DNA of 64,000 nucleotides from VMCP01 sp965659745 (GTDB taxonomy: Bacteria > Bacteroidota > Bacteroidia > NS11-12g > UBA955). This document shows positions 47,090-55,757 of this stretch, one piece after another. Made by a program: the position numbers and the translations under genes. Location of the stretch: NCBI GenBank assembly GCA_965659745.1, contig CBFHXF010000004.1:21487-85486 (forward strand), written 5' to 3'. The notes beneath the pieces are model-generated. The model was not told the origin of the DNA. It saw nothing but the letters and a program-made list of their open reading frames with translations, and made no database searches. Numbering within the stretch: position 1 is the first letter of the stretch; each line of letters starts with the position of its first letter.

Positions 47090-47896
47090 TTAATAGCCAA
47101 CACCACCCATGCCGGAAATTTCTTTGAACGGCATGATTAAAATGGGCGAGGTAGCTTTTTCGCATACCTTTTGAAAGGCACTTGTTTTAAAAACCCCTTC
47201 TGTATTACTTACGGCACTAATCCAACAAGGCGTTAAACTTTGAGAACGTTGAATTATTATTTCGGCACAATCTTTAGATGCCACTTCCTCAAGAGAGGTT
47301 TTAATTTTACGTTCTTCCATGTAAGCCTGACCCTGTAAACTGTAAGCATGCACGTAGCGAATATCTTCTTTATCCGAAGGGCTACTAACGCCTAAAACGT
47401 GCACATTTGATTTTGTAATTTGTGCCCATTCTGATACCCTGTAGAACTTTTGTCGGGTTTCCGACTGTCCGTCTAAGGGCATTACAATAGTTTTTGGAGC
47501 TACCCATTGCGTTGTGGCATTTAAATACAATAAGGCACTTTTAAAAGGATCTACGGTAGCCGTCATCCCTCCGCCTAAAAAGCCTGATTTTACCACATTT
47601 GCTCCCACTACAACCATATTACAATCTTGGTCATCAGCTACTTTGGCCAATGTTTTCCAAAACGGACCTTCCTGTTTGATATACTCAAGGTCTTTGAAAT
47701 ATTTCCGTTTAAACTCACTTTGATAATCCGATAGATTTTGTCCATTTGTAATATCAAACGAATCGGAAGTTTGTACATATGTGAGACTTAAATTGGATTT
47801 TTTACTGATGTAAACGGCTGCTTCTAGGGTGTGTTCACTCGGAACATGTTTGTCGATACTAAATAAAATTCTTGTAGTCTTTTTATCCATAGGCAT
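47090..47896 (-). CDS. Universal stress protein-like (tandem UspA fold)
   Basis: 268 residues from the ATG at 47896; a start two codons later (47890) or a TTG at 47914 is also possible. The N-terminal half reads TTRILFSIDKHVPSEHTLEAA and DDQDCNMVVVGANVV, the second half KTIVMPLDGQSETRQKFYRV and SPILIMPFKEISG, consistent with two Usp-like alpha/beta domains. The classical ATP-binding G2xG9GST motif is not clearly kept. Role in stress response is inferred from fold resemblance only. Single gene with its own terminator. Confidence 0.75.
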   Translation of the reverse strand: MPMDKKTTRILFSIDKHVPSEHTLEAAVYISKKSNLSLTYVQTSDSFDITNGQNLSDYQSEFKRKYFKDLEYIKQEGPFWKTLAKVADDQDCNMVVVGANVVKSGFLGGGMTATVDPFKSALLYLNATTQWVAPKTIVMPLDGQSETRQKFYRVSEWAQITKSNVHVLGVSSPSDKEDIRYVHAYSLQGQAYMEERKIKTSLEEVASKDCAEIIIQRSQSLTPCWISAVSNTEGVFKTSAFQKVCEKATSPILIMPFKEISGMGGVGY

Positions 47897-47996
47897 AAGA
47901 GGTTGTTTATTCAAAGTACGGAGAATTCGGAGAAAAAAACAACCATTAAAAAAGAGTTAACAAACTGAAAACATGAAGTTTCGGTAAAACGATCTT

Positions 47997-48710
47997 TTAT
48001 CGGAACAAATTATATTTGAGAATACAATAAATGGCTCTGAAACCGTCTTTCCAACCTATCTTTTTGCCTTCTTCGAAGGTACGGCCATAATAACTGATTC
48101 CGACCTCGTAAATACGGATGCCTTTAACCCGGGCAATTTTCGCCGTTACTTCAGGTTCAAATCCGAACCGTCGTTCTTTCAGATCTAAAGATTGCAAGAT
48201 GGGCGTTCTGAACATTTTATAACACGTTTCCATATCGGTAAGATTCAGATTTGTAAACATATTAGAAAGGAAGGTTAGAAATTTATTTCCGATACTGTGC
48301 CAAAAAAATAATATCCGGTGGGGATTGCCTCCCATAAAGCGACTGCCATACACTACGTCGGCCACTTCATCCACAAAGGGTTGGAGCAAAATATTGTATT
48401 CTTGGGGATCATACTCAAGATCGGCGTCTTGAATGACGGTTATGGCTCCTTTGGCCAACTTAATTCCGGAATGCAACGCAGCGCCTTTGCCCATATTACG
48501 TTCGTGCCGACTTACATTTAGCTGCATTTGGGGATTATTCGCATGATAGGCCATTAAGGTTTCATAGGTACCATCTTTTGAGCAATCGTCGACGATAATA
48601 ATTTCCTTTTGAAACCCTCCAATCAATTCCACTTGTTGAATTTTATCCAAAATTAAATGGATGGTTTTTGCCTCATTATATGCGGGTATTACTATTGATA
48701 ACAGCGACAT
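47997..48710 (-). CDS. Family 2 glycosyltransferase, dolichol-phosphate mannosyltransferase-like
   Basis: 237 residues, one GT-A domain without C-terminal membrane helices. SIVIPAYNEAKTIHLILDKI at the start, EIIIVDDCSKDGT, and the metal-binding DxD in TVIQDADLEYDPQEY. The region GSRFMGGNPHR and TDMETCYKMFRT is typical of DPM1/polyprenyl-phosphate sugar transferases. It likely loads a sugar on a lipid carrier. Fifteen bases after the SprT-like gene, same strand. Confidence 0.92.
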   Translation of the reverse strand: MSLLSIVIPAYNEAKTIHLILDKIQQVELIGGFQKEIIIVDDCSKDGTYETLMAYHANNPQMQLNVSRHERNMGKGAALHSGIKLAKGAITVIQDADLEYDPQEYNILLQPFVDEVADVVYGSRFMGGNPHRILFFWHSIGNKFLTFLSNMFTNLNLTDMETCYKMFRTPILQSLDLKERRFGFEPEVTAKIARVKGIRIYEVGISYYGRTFEEGKKIGWKDGFRAIYCILKYNLFR

Positions 48711-48725
48711 CGGTTCAAAATTAGT

Positions 48726-49337
48726 TTAAAGTTTGGGCTTTACCTCCATCAAACCCGGAACAAAATACCATTTGCCTGTAACAATTTCTTTACAACGGTA
48801 ACGGCTGCGCAATTTGGGTCCCCTCTCAAACAACCGATTTTCGATATAAAACTGGGCCCCTTCTTGAATATTTTCGACCAAAAGGTGCAGTTCTTTTCTT
48901 ATATCATATTGCTTAAGGGTTCTGACCAATTCGGGACTTGTACAACTACTGGCCGCCGGATTTTTTACATAATTGCTTACGGCCGTTAAAACATCATTGG
49001 GTAAATATGAATCCACTAAAATCGGCTTGGAAACTTCATAAAATTCAGATTTCCATTCACCGCCGTGCGGCTTTACTTTATGTCCGTTCTTTTCGAAATT
49101 GATAAGATGGGCGGTCTCATGAAGAAAGGTAATTAAAAACGAATACGGATTTAGATCATTATTTACGCTAATGCGATGGGGCTCACCTGGTCGCGGCGAT
49201 CGATAGTCCCCTAATTTGGTTTTTCTAGGTTTCTTTATATGTAATTGGATTCCATATTTCCATAAAAGATCATGTGCATATTGCGCACTTCCTTGGGGGA
49301 GGTACTTTTCCAAAGTTTGAAGGAGTCCGTTCGACAT
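48726..49337 (-). CDS. SprT-like zinc metalloprotease domain protein
   Basis: 203 residues from the ATG at 49337; a TTG two codons upstream is unlikely. The zinc-binding active site HETAH lies at residues 73-77, followed by HGGEWKSEF, the third-ligand region of SprT proteins. The C-terminal zinc ribbon of many SprT proteins is replaced by YRCKEIVTGKWYFVPGLMEV, where a single cysteine remains. Cellular role is unknown in bacteria; eukaryotic relatives cleave DNA-protein cross-links. Confidence 0.88.
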   Translation of the reverse strand: MSNGLLQTLEKYLPQGSAQYAHDLLWKYGIQLHIKKPRKTKLGDYRSPRPGEPHRISVNNDLNPYSFLITFLHETAHLINFEKNGHKVKPHGGEWKSEFYEVSKPILVDSYLPNDVLTAVSNYVKNPAASSCTSPELVRTLKQYDIRKELHLLVENIQEGAQFYIENRLFERGPKLRSRYRCKEIVTGKWYFVPGLMEVKPKL

Positions 49338-49413
49338 ATTCAATTAAAAATGGGCACCGTTTTATACCAAACGAAATTTAAATAGGTATTGATGGAATTC
49401 AATGGGCTTACCA

Positions 49414-50604
49414 TCATAAATGAATGCGTTCTGCTACGGTTAAACCAATAGATAGAGAAGATGTGGCGGCGGGACTTGGGGCATTCAATACATGAATAAA
49501 ATGGACGCTTTCTTGAATGTAAAAGTCGTCTAATAAATTTCCATCTTTATCTACGGCTTGTGCCCTCACTCCTGCGGGTGCCGGCTCTAGGTCATGTTCT
49601 TGAATTTCGGGTATGAGTTTTTGAAGGGCTCTGGTAAAGGCGGCTTTAGAAAACGAACGGTAATATTCTCCCAAACCTGTTTTCCAATATTTAAGTGCTA
49701 CCTTTTGAAACCCACGCCAAGAAATACTTCCCCAGAAATCCGAAAAATTAAAACTTGTTTTAGTATACCCTTCGCGTTTAAAAGCAAAAACGGCATTGGG
49801 ACCTGCCTCTATTTCTCCTGTAATTCTGCGGGTAAAATGCACTCCTAAAAAGGGGAATTGGGCATCTGGGACGGGGTAAATTAATGACTTCACCAAATGC
49901 GCTTTTTCTTCTTTTATGGTGTAGTATTCGCCTCTGAAGGGTATGATACGCACATTTAGTTTTTCTCCTGCGAGTGCCGCAATTTTATCGCAATACAAGC
50001 CAGCACAATTCACCACTTTATGTGCCAACAAGGTACGTTTACTCGTTTTTACGCTGACCATTTCACCTTGTACATCAAACCCTCGAACTTCTTCATTGGT
50101 TAGAACCTCTACCCTATCAGAAGCTTTTAGCACAGCCCCTAATGCATCGGTTAATTGCCTGTAGTTTACGATTCCTGTTTGGGGCACAAAAATGCCTTTT
50201 ATTCCCCTTGCGTGTGGTTCATAGGCTTTAATCTCACTTTCTGTCAACCACTTTAAACCTTCGAGACCGTTTTCTACACCTCTATTATAAAGGGTTTGTA
50301 GCGCATCAAATTCGGATGTGTCTGTTGCCACAATAACCTTACCGCACAGTTCATAAGGGATATTATTTTGAGCGCAGAAGTCAATTAACATTTCATAACC
50401 GCGCAAACAATTTTGAGCTTTCAAGCTTCCCGGCTTATAGTATATCCCAGAGTGTATTACCCCGCTATTATGTCCGGTTTGATGGGCTGCCAAATGCGAC
50501 TCTTTTTCAATAATAGTGATCTTCAAATCAGGGTGGTTCATCCATATTTGATATGCCGTTGCGATGCCCACAATCCCTCCTCCCACTATTACTAATTGCT
50601 TCAT
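49414..50604 (-). CDS. lhgO: L-2-hydroxyglutarate oxidase/dehydrogenase
   Basis: 396 residues from the ATG at 50604 (MKQLVIVGGGIVGIATAYQI), the FAD-binding Rossmann loop. Further family marks: HQTGHNSGVIHSGIYYKPGS, FVPQTGIVNYRQLTDALG and the C-terminal HVLNAPSPAATSSLSIG. It oxidises L-2-hydroxyglutarate to 2-oxoglutarate and passes electrons to quinone. Its -7 element ends four bases before the ATG. Confidence 0.94.
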   Translation of the reverse strand: MKQLVIVGGGIVGIATAYQIWMNHPDLKITIIEKESHLAAHQTGHNSGVIHSGIYYKPGSLKAQNCLRGYEMLIDFCAQNNIPYELCGKVIVATDTSEFDALQTLYNRGVENGLEGLKWLTESEIKAYEPHARGIKGIFVPQTGIVNYRQLTDALGAVLKASDRVEVLTNEEVRGFDVQGEMVSVKTSKRTLLAHKVVNCAGLYCDKIAALAGEKLNVRIIPFRGEYYTIKEEKAHLVKSLIYPVPDAQFPFLGVHFTRRITGEIEAGPNAVFAFKREGYTKTSFNFSDFWGSISWRGFQKVALKYWKTGLGEYYRSFSKAAFTRALQKLIPEIQEHDLEPAPAGVRAQAVDKDGNLLDDFYIQESVHFIHVLNAPSPAATSSLSIGLTVAERIHL

Positions 50605-50608
50605 ATCA

Positions 50609-50637
50609 CAAAAGTAATAAATTTGAGGGGCTGCCAA
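50609..50637 (-). promoter_or_regulatory. Promoter of lhgO
   Basis: Minus-strand TACTTTTG at 50616-50609 with TTG at 50637-50635, 18 bases apart. The -7 element ends 4 bases before the start codon, predicting a leaderless mRNA. Confidence 0.55.
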
Positions 50638-50686
50638 GCCTGATCCGCTTTAATTTTGAATATTGCCGGGCACCCATCCCATTCAC

Positions 50687-52042
50687 CTATAATCGCGAAT
50701 TATCGGCTTCTTTAACTATTTCTATTTTTGTTTGCCAAAGCGATTGTCCTATCAAGCAAGTGGAACAACGTTTCTCTTTACAATAATGTTTAAATTGACT
50801 TTGCAACTCATAGCTATTTTTTTGATTATAATGTGATGTGGGCAACATCCATTTCATCGGAGTACTTATTCTATTTAGCTCAAAGGCCCCTTTATCAAGT
50901 ATGCTTAATAAATCCTGCTTTAATTCTTTACCTAGGAATAAGCGACGGGCTCCCCAAATGGGCAAAATGGCATTTTGAATGAGTTTAGCTCTTTGAAGAT
51001 AATTCCAGTTTTTACTTGCATCAATAATGCTCATTTTTTGATTTATGAGATGCGGAAAAGGTTCCTTTCGTTGATTTTCTGATTTTACCTGAATATTTCG
51101 AATATCGTTATCAGAATCCCTATTTTTCCATTGCAACTTGTTATCTAATTGTTCATACGGTTGTTCATTTAACAATGTATCTAAGTATCCCTTGTTATGC
51201 TCCATCCAAAACAGACTCGATAATACACGCTGTATAGGATACCCTCCAGGTCGAATATTGCGATGTTGCCAACTCGAAATTTTCTCCAAGAGTGGAAACA
51301 CGTTTGTTTTTCTTTGGTTTATTAAAAATCGGGTTTCTTCTTGTTGTTTGGTTGGACTCGCAGCCCAAATCCCAGATTCTGCTAAAATCCAACCCGCATA
51401 ATCCATGAAATTATAGCGTCGAATTACTTTCAATGGTATTTGATTGGCCAATCGTAATACATTCATGCGATTTTGAGGATCAACTGAATACGCCATCAAT
51501 CTCACAAAAAGCGTTCTTTCCCAATCAAAATTGAATTTCTCTGCCCAGCTAAAGGTCTCTTCTGATTGCAATATCCATTCATCCAAGGAGGCTATAGATA
51601 GTTGAGCCTGTATATTTTGATGAGAGACATTATCAAAGTCACTTTGACAGACAAAGTCTTGTTTTTCAGCCGAATTCATTTGCATTTTCTGCAAATCTTT
51701 TTCTGTAAAATAATCGCTCAAACACAAGGTAGGCAGGTATTCCCCTAATTGGTTGCATATTTCTTGGTCGTGATTCCATACTACATGTAACACCACCTGA
51801 TTATACCTTTCATCGTTTTGATGTTGGTGTTCATTCCAATGAGAACTATTCACATGTAGCTCAATACTCCCGCTGTGTTTTATTCCATCGATTAGCACCT
51901 GAGCCCCAATAAAATCGGGACCTTGCAGGGCATTTAGTTGTCCAAAATCGAGAATAGTAATAGGCTCTGAAAATTGGGTTTTAAACTGTTGTTTTTTGAC
52001 CCAAATCGGGTTCCAAAATTGGTGTAAAATTGCTTCTCTCAT
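50687..52042 (-). CDS. DUF2851-family protein
   Basis: 451 residues from the ATG at 52042 (MREAILHQFWNPIWVKKQQF). Matches the DUF2851 family of Bacteroidota: ITILDFGQLNALQGPDFIGA, then IELHVNSSHWNEHQHQNDERYNQVVLHVVW. The Asp, Glu and His residues in these strands could form a metal site, but no activity is known. A cysteine-rich C-terminus (HYCKEKRCSTCLIGQSLW) may bind metal or DNA. Isolated gene between lhgO and the sucB terminator. Confidence 0.88.
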   Translation of the reverse strand: MREAILHQFWNPIWVKKQQFKTQFSEPITILDFGQLNALQGPDFIGAQVLIDGIKHSGSIELHVNSSHWNEHQHQNDERYNQVVLHVVWNHDQEICNQLGEYLPTLCLSDYFTEKDLQKMQMNSAEKQDFVCQSDFDNVSHQNIQAQLSIASLDEWILQSEETFSWAEKFNFDWERTLFVRLMAYSVDPQNRMNVLRLANQIPLKVIRRYNFMDYAGWILAESGIWAASPTKQQEETRFLINQRKTNVFPLLEKISSWQHRNIRPGGYPIQRVLSSLFWMEHNKGYLDTLLNEQPYEQLDNKLQWKNRDSDNDIRNIQVKSENQRKEPFPHLINQKMSIIDASKNWNYLQRAKLIQNAILPIWGARRLFLGKELKQDLLSILDKGAFELNRISTPMKWMLPTSHYNQKNSYELQSQFKHYCKEKRCSTCLIGQSLWQTKIEIVKEADNSRL

Positions 52043-52090
52043 ATCTTTCTGCACTTCTTTTTTAGAAGTTACAAAAAGTTCTAAAAACAA

Positions 52091-52122
52091 AAAACACCCT
52101 CTCGTTTAGGAAAGGGTGTTTT
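52091..52122 (-). terminator. Terminator of sucB
   Basis: 10-bp stem AAAACACCCT / AGGGTGTTTT; on the minus strand it is followed by TTGTTTTT. Lies 26 bases past the sucB stop. Confidence 0.8.
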
Positions 52123-52147
52123 CACAGACAATATATACCTTTGGATT

Positions 52148-53410
52148 CTACAATCCAAGCAAGGCTTCTTCTGGGCGTTTTCCACTCAAAAGCATTTCAG
52201 GATTTTCAAGCAAGTTTTTAACTCTCACCAAGAAACTCACACTTTCTCTACCATCAATGATACGGTGATCATAGCTCAGGGCGAGGTACATCATCGGACG
52301 TATTACTATCTGACCTTTTTCCACCATTGGGCGTTCCACAATATTATGCATACCCAGAATACCGCTTTGAGGGGGATTTAATATTGGTGTGCTCATCATA
52401 GATCCGAAGACGCCACCATTGGTAATGGTGAAGGTGCCCCCTGTCATTTCATCAATGGAAAGTTTATTGTCGCGGGCTTTAAGCGCTAAGCGTTTTACTT
52501 CGCTTTCAATTCCGTCTAAGGTTAAAGCTTCTGCATTGCGAATTACAGGCACTACGAGACCTTTAGGAGCACTCACAGCGATAGATATATCACAATAATC
52601 GTGGTAAATGATTTCCTCTCCATCTATGCTCGCATTAACGGCGGGCCATTCTTGAAGCGCAATGCATACCGCACGGGTAAAGAAACTCATAAACCCCAGT
52701 CCGATACCAAATTCTTCTTTGAACTTATCTTTATATACATTTCGCAAATCCATGATGGGCTTCATGTTCACCTCATTGAAGGTCGTTAACATGGCCGTAT
52801 CATTTTTGGCAGCCACCAAACGTTTGGCGACGGTTTTACGAAGATTGGTCATTTTTTCGCGACGTGGTTCGCGCGATGCGGCCACTCCGAAACCGAAACC
52901 CTTCGTTTTCTTGGAAACACCTTGGGCTACGATTGCTTCTAATACATCTATTTTAGTAATACGACCATTAGATCCGCTTCCTTTTACCGTTTGTGGATTC
53001 ACCCCGTATTCGGTCATCAATTGCTTTGCTATTGGAGAAGCGGATAAATCGCTCAGATCGACTGGCTTCGCTTCTGTAACTTTAGCTGGAGCTACTGGCG
53101 CATCTTTAGGAGCCGCGGTTTTGGCTTCAACAGCAGGGGCTGCAGATGCGGGTGCATCGGCAGGCTTTTCAGCTGTTTCGTCTATTACCGCTACCACAGA
53201 GTTCACTTCTATCGTATCGCCTTCGGATCCTATTAGTTGGGTGATTCTACCTGCTTTTTCAGCATTAACCTCAAAGGTTGCTTTGTCGCTTTCAAATTCT
53301 GCGATGGGATCATCCATATTCACCCAATCGCCTACTTTCACCAACCATGAGGAGATGGTTACTTCGCTAACGGACTCCCCAGGTGCGGGGACAATAATTT
53401 CAATAGACAT
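52148..53410 (-). CDS. sucB: Dihydrolipoyllysine-residue succinyltransferase (E2 of 2-oxoglutarate dehydrogenase)
   Basis: 420 residues. Lipoyl domain 1-77 with lipoyl-lysine K43 in FESDKATFEV; Ala/Pro-rich linker; E3-binding domain (SPIAKQLMTEYGVNPQTVKG, about 123-160); catalytic domain with the active-site DHRIIDGRE. The sequence around VPAPGESVSEVTISSWLVKV identifies the succinyl- rather than acetyl-transferase. It needs lipoylation by LipA, also in this window. sucA is not adjacent; the gene has its own promoter and terminator. Confidence 0.96.
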   Translation of the reverse strand: MSIEIIVPAPGESVSEVTISSWLVKVGDWVNMDDPIAEFESDKATFEVNAEKAGRITQLIGSEGDTIEVNSVVAVIDETAEKPADAPASAAPAVEAKTAAPKDAPVAPAKVTEAKPVDLSDLSASPIAKQLMTEYGVNPQTVKGSGSNGRITKIDVLEAIVAQGVSKKTKGFGFGVAASREPRREKMTNLRKTVAKRLVAAKNDTAMLTTFNEVNMKPIMDLRNVYKDKFKEEFGIGLGFMSFFTRAVCIALQEWPAVNASIDGEEIIYHDYCDISIAVSAPKGLVVPVIRNAEALTLDGIESEVKRLALKARDNKLSIDEMTGGTFTITNGGVFGSMMSTPILNPPQSGILGMHNIVERPMVEKGQIVIRPMMYLALSYDHRIIDGRESVSFLVRVKNLLENPEMLLSGKRPEEALLGL

Positions 53411-53427
53411 ATACCTGTGTTCTCAGG

Positions 53428-53457
53428 CAAAGTTACGATAAATTAGGGTGTCGCACA
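53428..53457 (-). promoter_or_regulatory. Promoter of sucB
   Basis: Minus-strand TAACTTTG at 53435-53428 and TTG (in CTTTG) at 53457-53455, 19 bases apart: full match to the phylum consensus. The leader would be about 12 bases. Confidence 0.7.
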
Positions 53458-53511
53458 AAGGGCGCCGTGCTTATCTTGTTTTTATCCTAACAAGATAAGC
53501 GCGGCGCCCTT
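53458..53511. repeat. 23-bp near-perfect inverted repeat, probable terminator of the GldLM-like operon
   Basis: Arms 53458-53480 and 53489-53511 pair over 23 positions with a single G.T mismatch and an 8-base loop. It starts 24 bases after the stop of the 738-residue gene and abuts the -33 element of sucB. Such a stem should stop transcription, but no T-run follows on either strand, so another role is possible. Confidence 0.8.
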
Positions 53512-53534
53512 ACGTAAATAGATTTCTTAGAGAA

Positions 53535-55751
53535 TTACTTCGCTTTTTGCTCCTCTATTTGCTTAAGAGGGGTAAACTCTTTGGATTCGTTATTTTTCTT
53601 ATTCAAGATATAAGAAACACCCATATGCAATTGAAAGTACCAATCGTTTAGGCCGTTTGTAGAACGTGCGGCGGTGGTTGATATAATATCTGGGGTAGTG
53701 GAACCACCTGAAACCTTATTAAACTTAGCTAATGTCAAAAGTTGACCGTTCTGTTCAAGGAAAAACTTGTTATCGGGGTCTGAAAAGTATTCGTTTTCCT
53801 TTACCGTGCTCAACCATCTTTCGTGATCACCTCCATACCATATACCAGGGCCGTAATCGTCTAAATAATCGGTAAATGTATAAACAGCTTTCATTTCACC
53901 TTTGAACGCCCAGCGCTTTCGCAAGTAAGCCAATTGCCAAGAAACACCTACATTACCTGAAACCAATCCGTAAGGTTTTTTATTCTCTAGGAAATTTTGA
54001 CCTTCCATTCCTAATTCTCTTAAGTTCACGCGTTCCTCAGCCCACAAACGAGCTTTATAATCGGCAGCCGACTCACTATTGCCTTGATTTCTATATGCTA
54101 TTCTATAGGGCGTATATGTGAAAATACCCGCACTGATACCCATGCTATTCACGAACTTCCATTTCTGTCCGGGCTTCAAATTGTATTTCCCAATGTGCCA
54201 AACCCCTTCAACATCCCAAATGGTCATGGGCGTTACAAACATTAAAGGCCATGTATTTGGATACGGCTGTATTTTATCAAAATTTGCTCCTTCAACAAAA
54301 GGCACCTTGCCTCCAGAAAGTAATCCAGTCGCCCAAAGATTATGCATTGAAATCGTGGAATGATAAACATTCGTTTTTAGCGAAAATCTGTTGGTGAAAT
54401 TATACTGAGCATAACCACCGTAACTGATTTCAATAGTGCTAGGCATAGGGGCAAACTTATGGGGAATATCTCCACCGCCATAAATGGAACCACCGCCCCA
54501 AATACCAAATTCCCACGTTTTCAATTTTACGATATCTTCTTTCTTTCCGAACATGGGTACGATAACCATGAATCCTATCTTGGCCTTCATTGTAGTATCG
54601 GGCCATTCCGGGCTGATTAAAGTCGTATCCACTTTACGATACAATGGAGGAGGCAATTGCTCTGGACGTAATTTCGGAACGAGTACTTTCACGCCGTTTT
54701 GCATGGTTACTTCTGTTGGATTTCCCTCCAAATAAGTAGCATTTAAGGTATCTCCCGAACGTTGCTGGTTGATATTAACTGAACGGTTAAAAGAATCTTT
54801 CACCGCAATAAGCTTCACATCTCCCACCACATCTAAACTAATTTTACCAAATTCATGACGGGCACCCACGATAAAACCATCATCGCCTTTTCTTTCTTTC
54901 AACGAACTGGTTTTATCAATATTCAATTTTGGCAAGTTATCGTCCATACGATTGTCATAAACCACTTGATTCACAGACGCATTTGAATATACATTACCCG
55001 AGTTGATCGTAATGGCTGTTCCCGGTCCGCCGCTTAACGACATACCTACCGTGTAATCTCCAGAGAAATTATTCACAAAAGTCAAATCTCCAATTTCCAC
55101 ATTGTTAACATCGGTATTACGAGCAAAATCTAAGTGTAAAACACCCATACTCGCATTCTCCCCTTCAATGTTATTGTCATTAAAGGTTAAGTCTTTTAAA
55201 GTGTATTTGATTCCTGCGGAACCTAGTTTTTCTAGTATAATGTTACCCTCGTTATTAAAGAAAGTGGCATCCGACAACTCAAAATCGATTGCTTTTGACT
55301 CACGTAAATCCAAATAAGGAGCAGAGGTATAAATCATCGGCTCATGGTGATCTAGATTGTGCACTCTCGCATTCGCTATTTTTACGTTTTTACGGTACCA
55401 AAAAGGATCGAATCTGATAAATTGCACCACATTCAATACTTCCACATGTTTGATGCTTACATTATCATTTTCATTTACGCCTTTTACTACAATACCCAAT
55501 CCTGGATTTTTAGGATCTTGAGACTTTATAACTACCGGCTCCTTAGAAGAACCTGCTATTTTTAATCCTCCGTTAACCACAATACGAGCACCAGGTTCAA
55601 ACACTAAAGTTTGACCCGCTGTGATATTGAACGTCTCTCCGGCCTCAATGATTTTAGTTCCCGATACTAATACTTCATTAGATTGGGCGCCAAGCACCGT
55701 AAACATTGCAAAAGCAATGATTATCGAAAAGATATGAATTTTCTTTTTCAT
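53535..55751 (-). CDS. Beta-helix plus PorG/DUF6089-like outer-membrane barrel protein
   Basis: 738 residues, last gene of the GldLM-like operon. Signal peptide (residues 1-22, FSIIIAFAMFTVLGAQS). Residues 25-330 consist of short repeating strands with Asn/Asp turns (TFNITAGQTLVFEPGARIVV, GLKIAGSSKEPVVIKSQ), as in right-handed beta-helices. After a Pro-rich stretch (PEQLPPPLYRKV, about 370) the last 330 residues look like an outer-membrane barrel: IEISYGGYAQYNFTNRFSLK, VYTFTDYLDDYGPG and, near the end, NDWYFQLHMGVSYILN. The TDYLDD and NDWY elements resemble DUF6089 barrels such as PorG of the T9SS. A charged 18-residue tail follows the last strand. Domain calls are by eye. Confidence 0.75.
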   Translation of the reverse strand: MKKKIHIFSIIIAFAMFTVLGAQSNEVLVSGTKIIEAGETFNITAGQTLVFEPGARIVVNGGLKIAGSSKEPVVIKSQDPKNPGLGIVVKGVNENDNVSIKHVEVLNVVQFIRFDPFWYRKNVKIANARVHNLDHHEPMIYTSAPYLDLRESKAIDFELSDATFFNNEGNIILEKLGSAGIKYTLKDLTFNDNNIEGENASMGVLHLDFARNTDVNNVEIGDLTFVNNFSGDYTVGMSLSGGPGTAITINSGNVYSNASVNQVVYDNRMDDNLPKLNIDKTSSLKERKGDDGFIVGARHEFGKISLDVVGDVKLIAVKDSFNRSVNINQQRSGDTLNATYLEGNPTEVTMQNGVKVLVPKLRPEQLPPPLYRKVDTTLISPEWPDTTMKAKIGFMVIVPMFGKKEDIVKLKTWEFGIWGGGSIYGGGDIPHKFAPMPSTIEISYGGYAQYNFTNRFSLKTNVYHSTISMHNLWATGLLSGGKVPFVEGANFDKIQPYPNTWPLMFVTPMTIWDVEGVWHIGKYNLKPGQKWKFVNSMGISAGIFTYTPYRIAYRNQGNSESAADYKARLWAEERVNLRELGMEGQNFLENKKPYGLVSGNVGVSWQLAYLRKRWAFKGEMKAVYTFTDYLDDYGPGIWYGGDHERWLSTVKENEYFSDPDNKFFLEQNGQLLTLAKFNKVSGGSTTPDIISTTAARSTNGLNDWYFQLHMGVSYILNKKNNESKEFTPLKQIEEQKAK

Positions 55752-55757
55752 TTTTAA

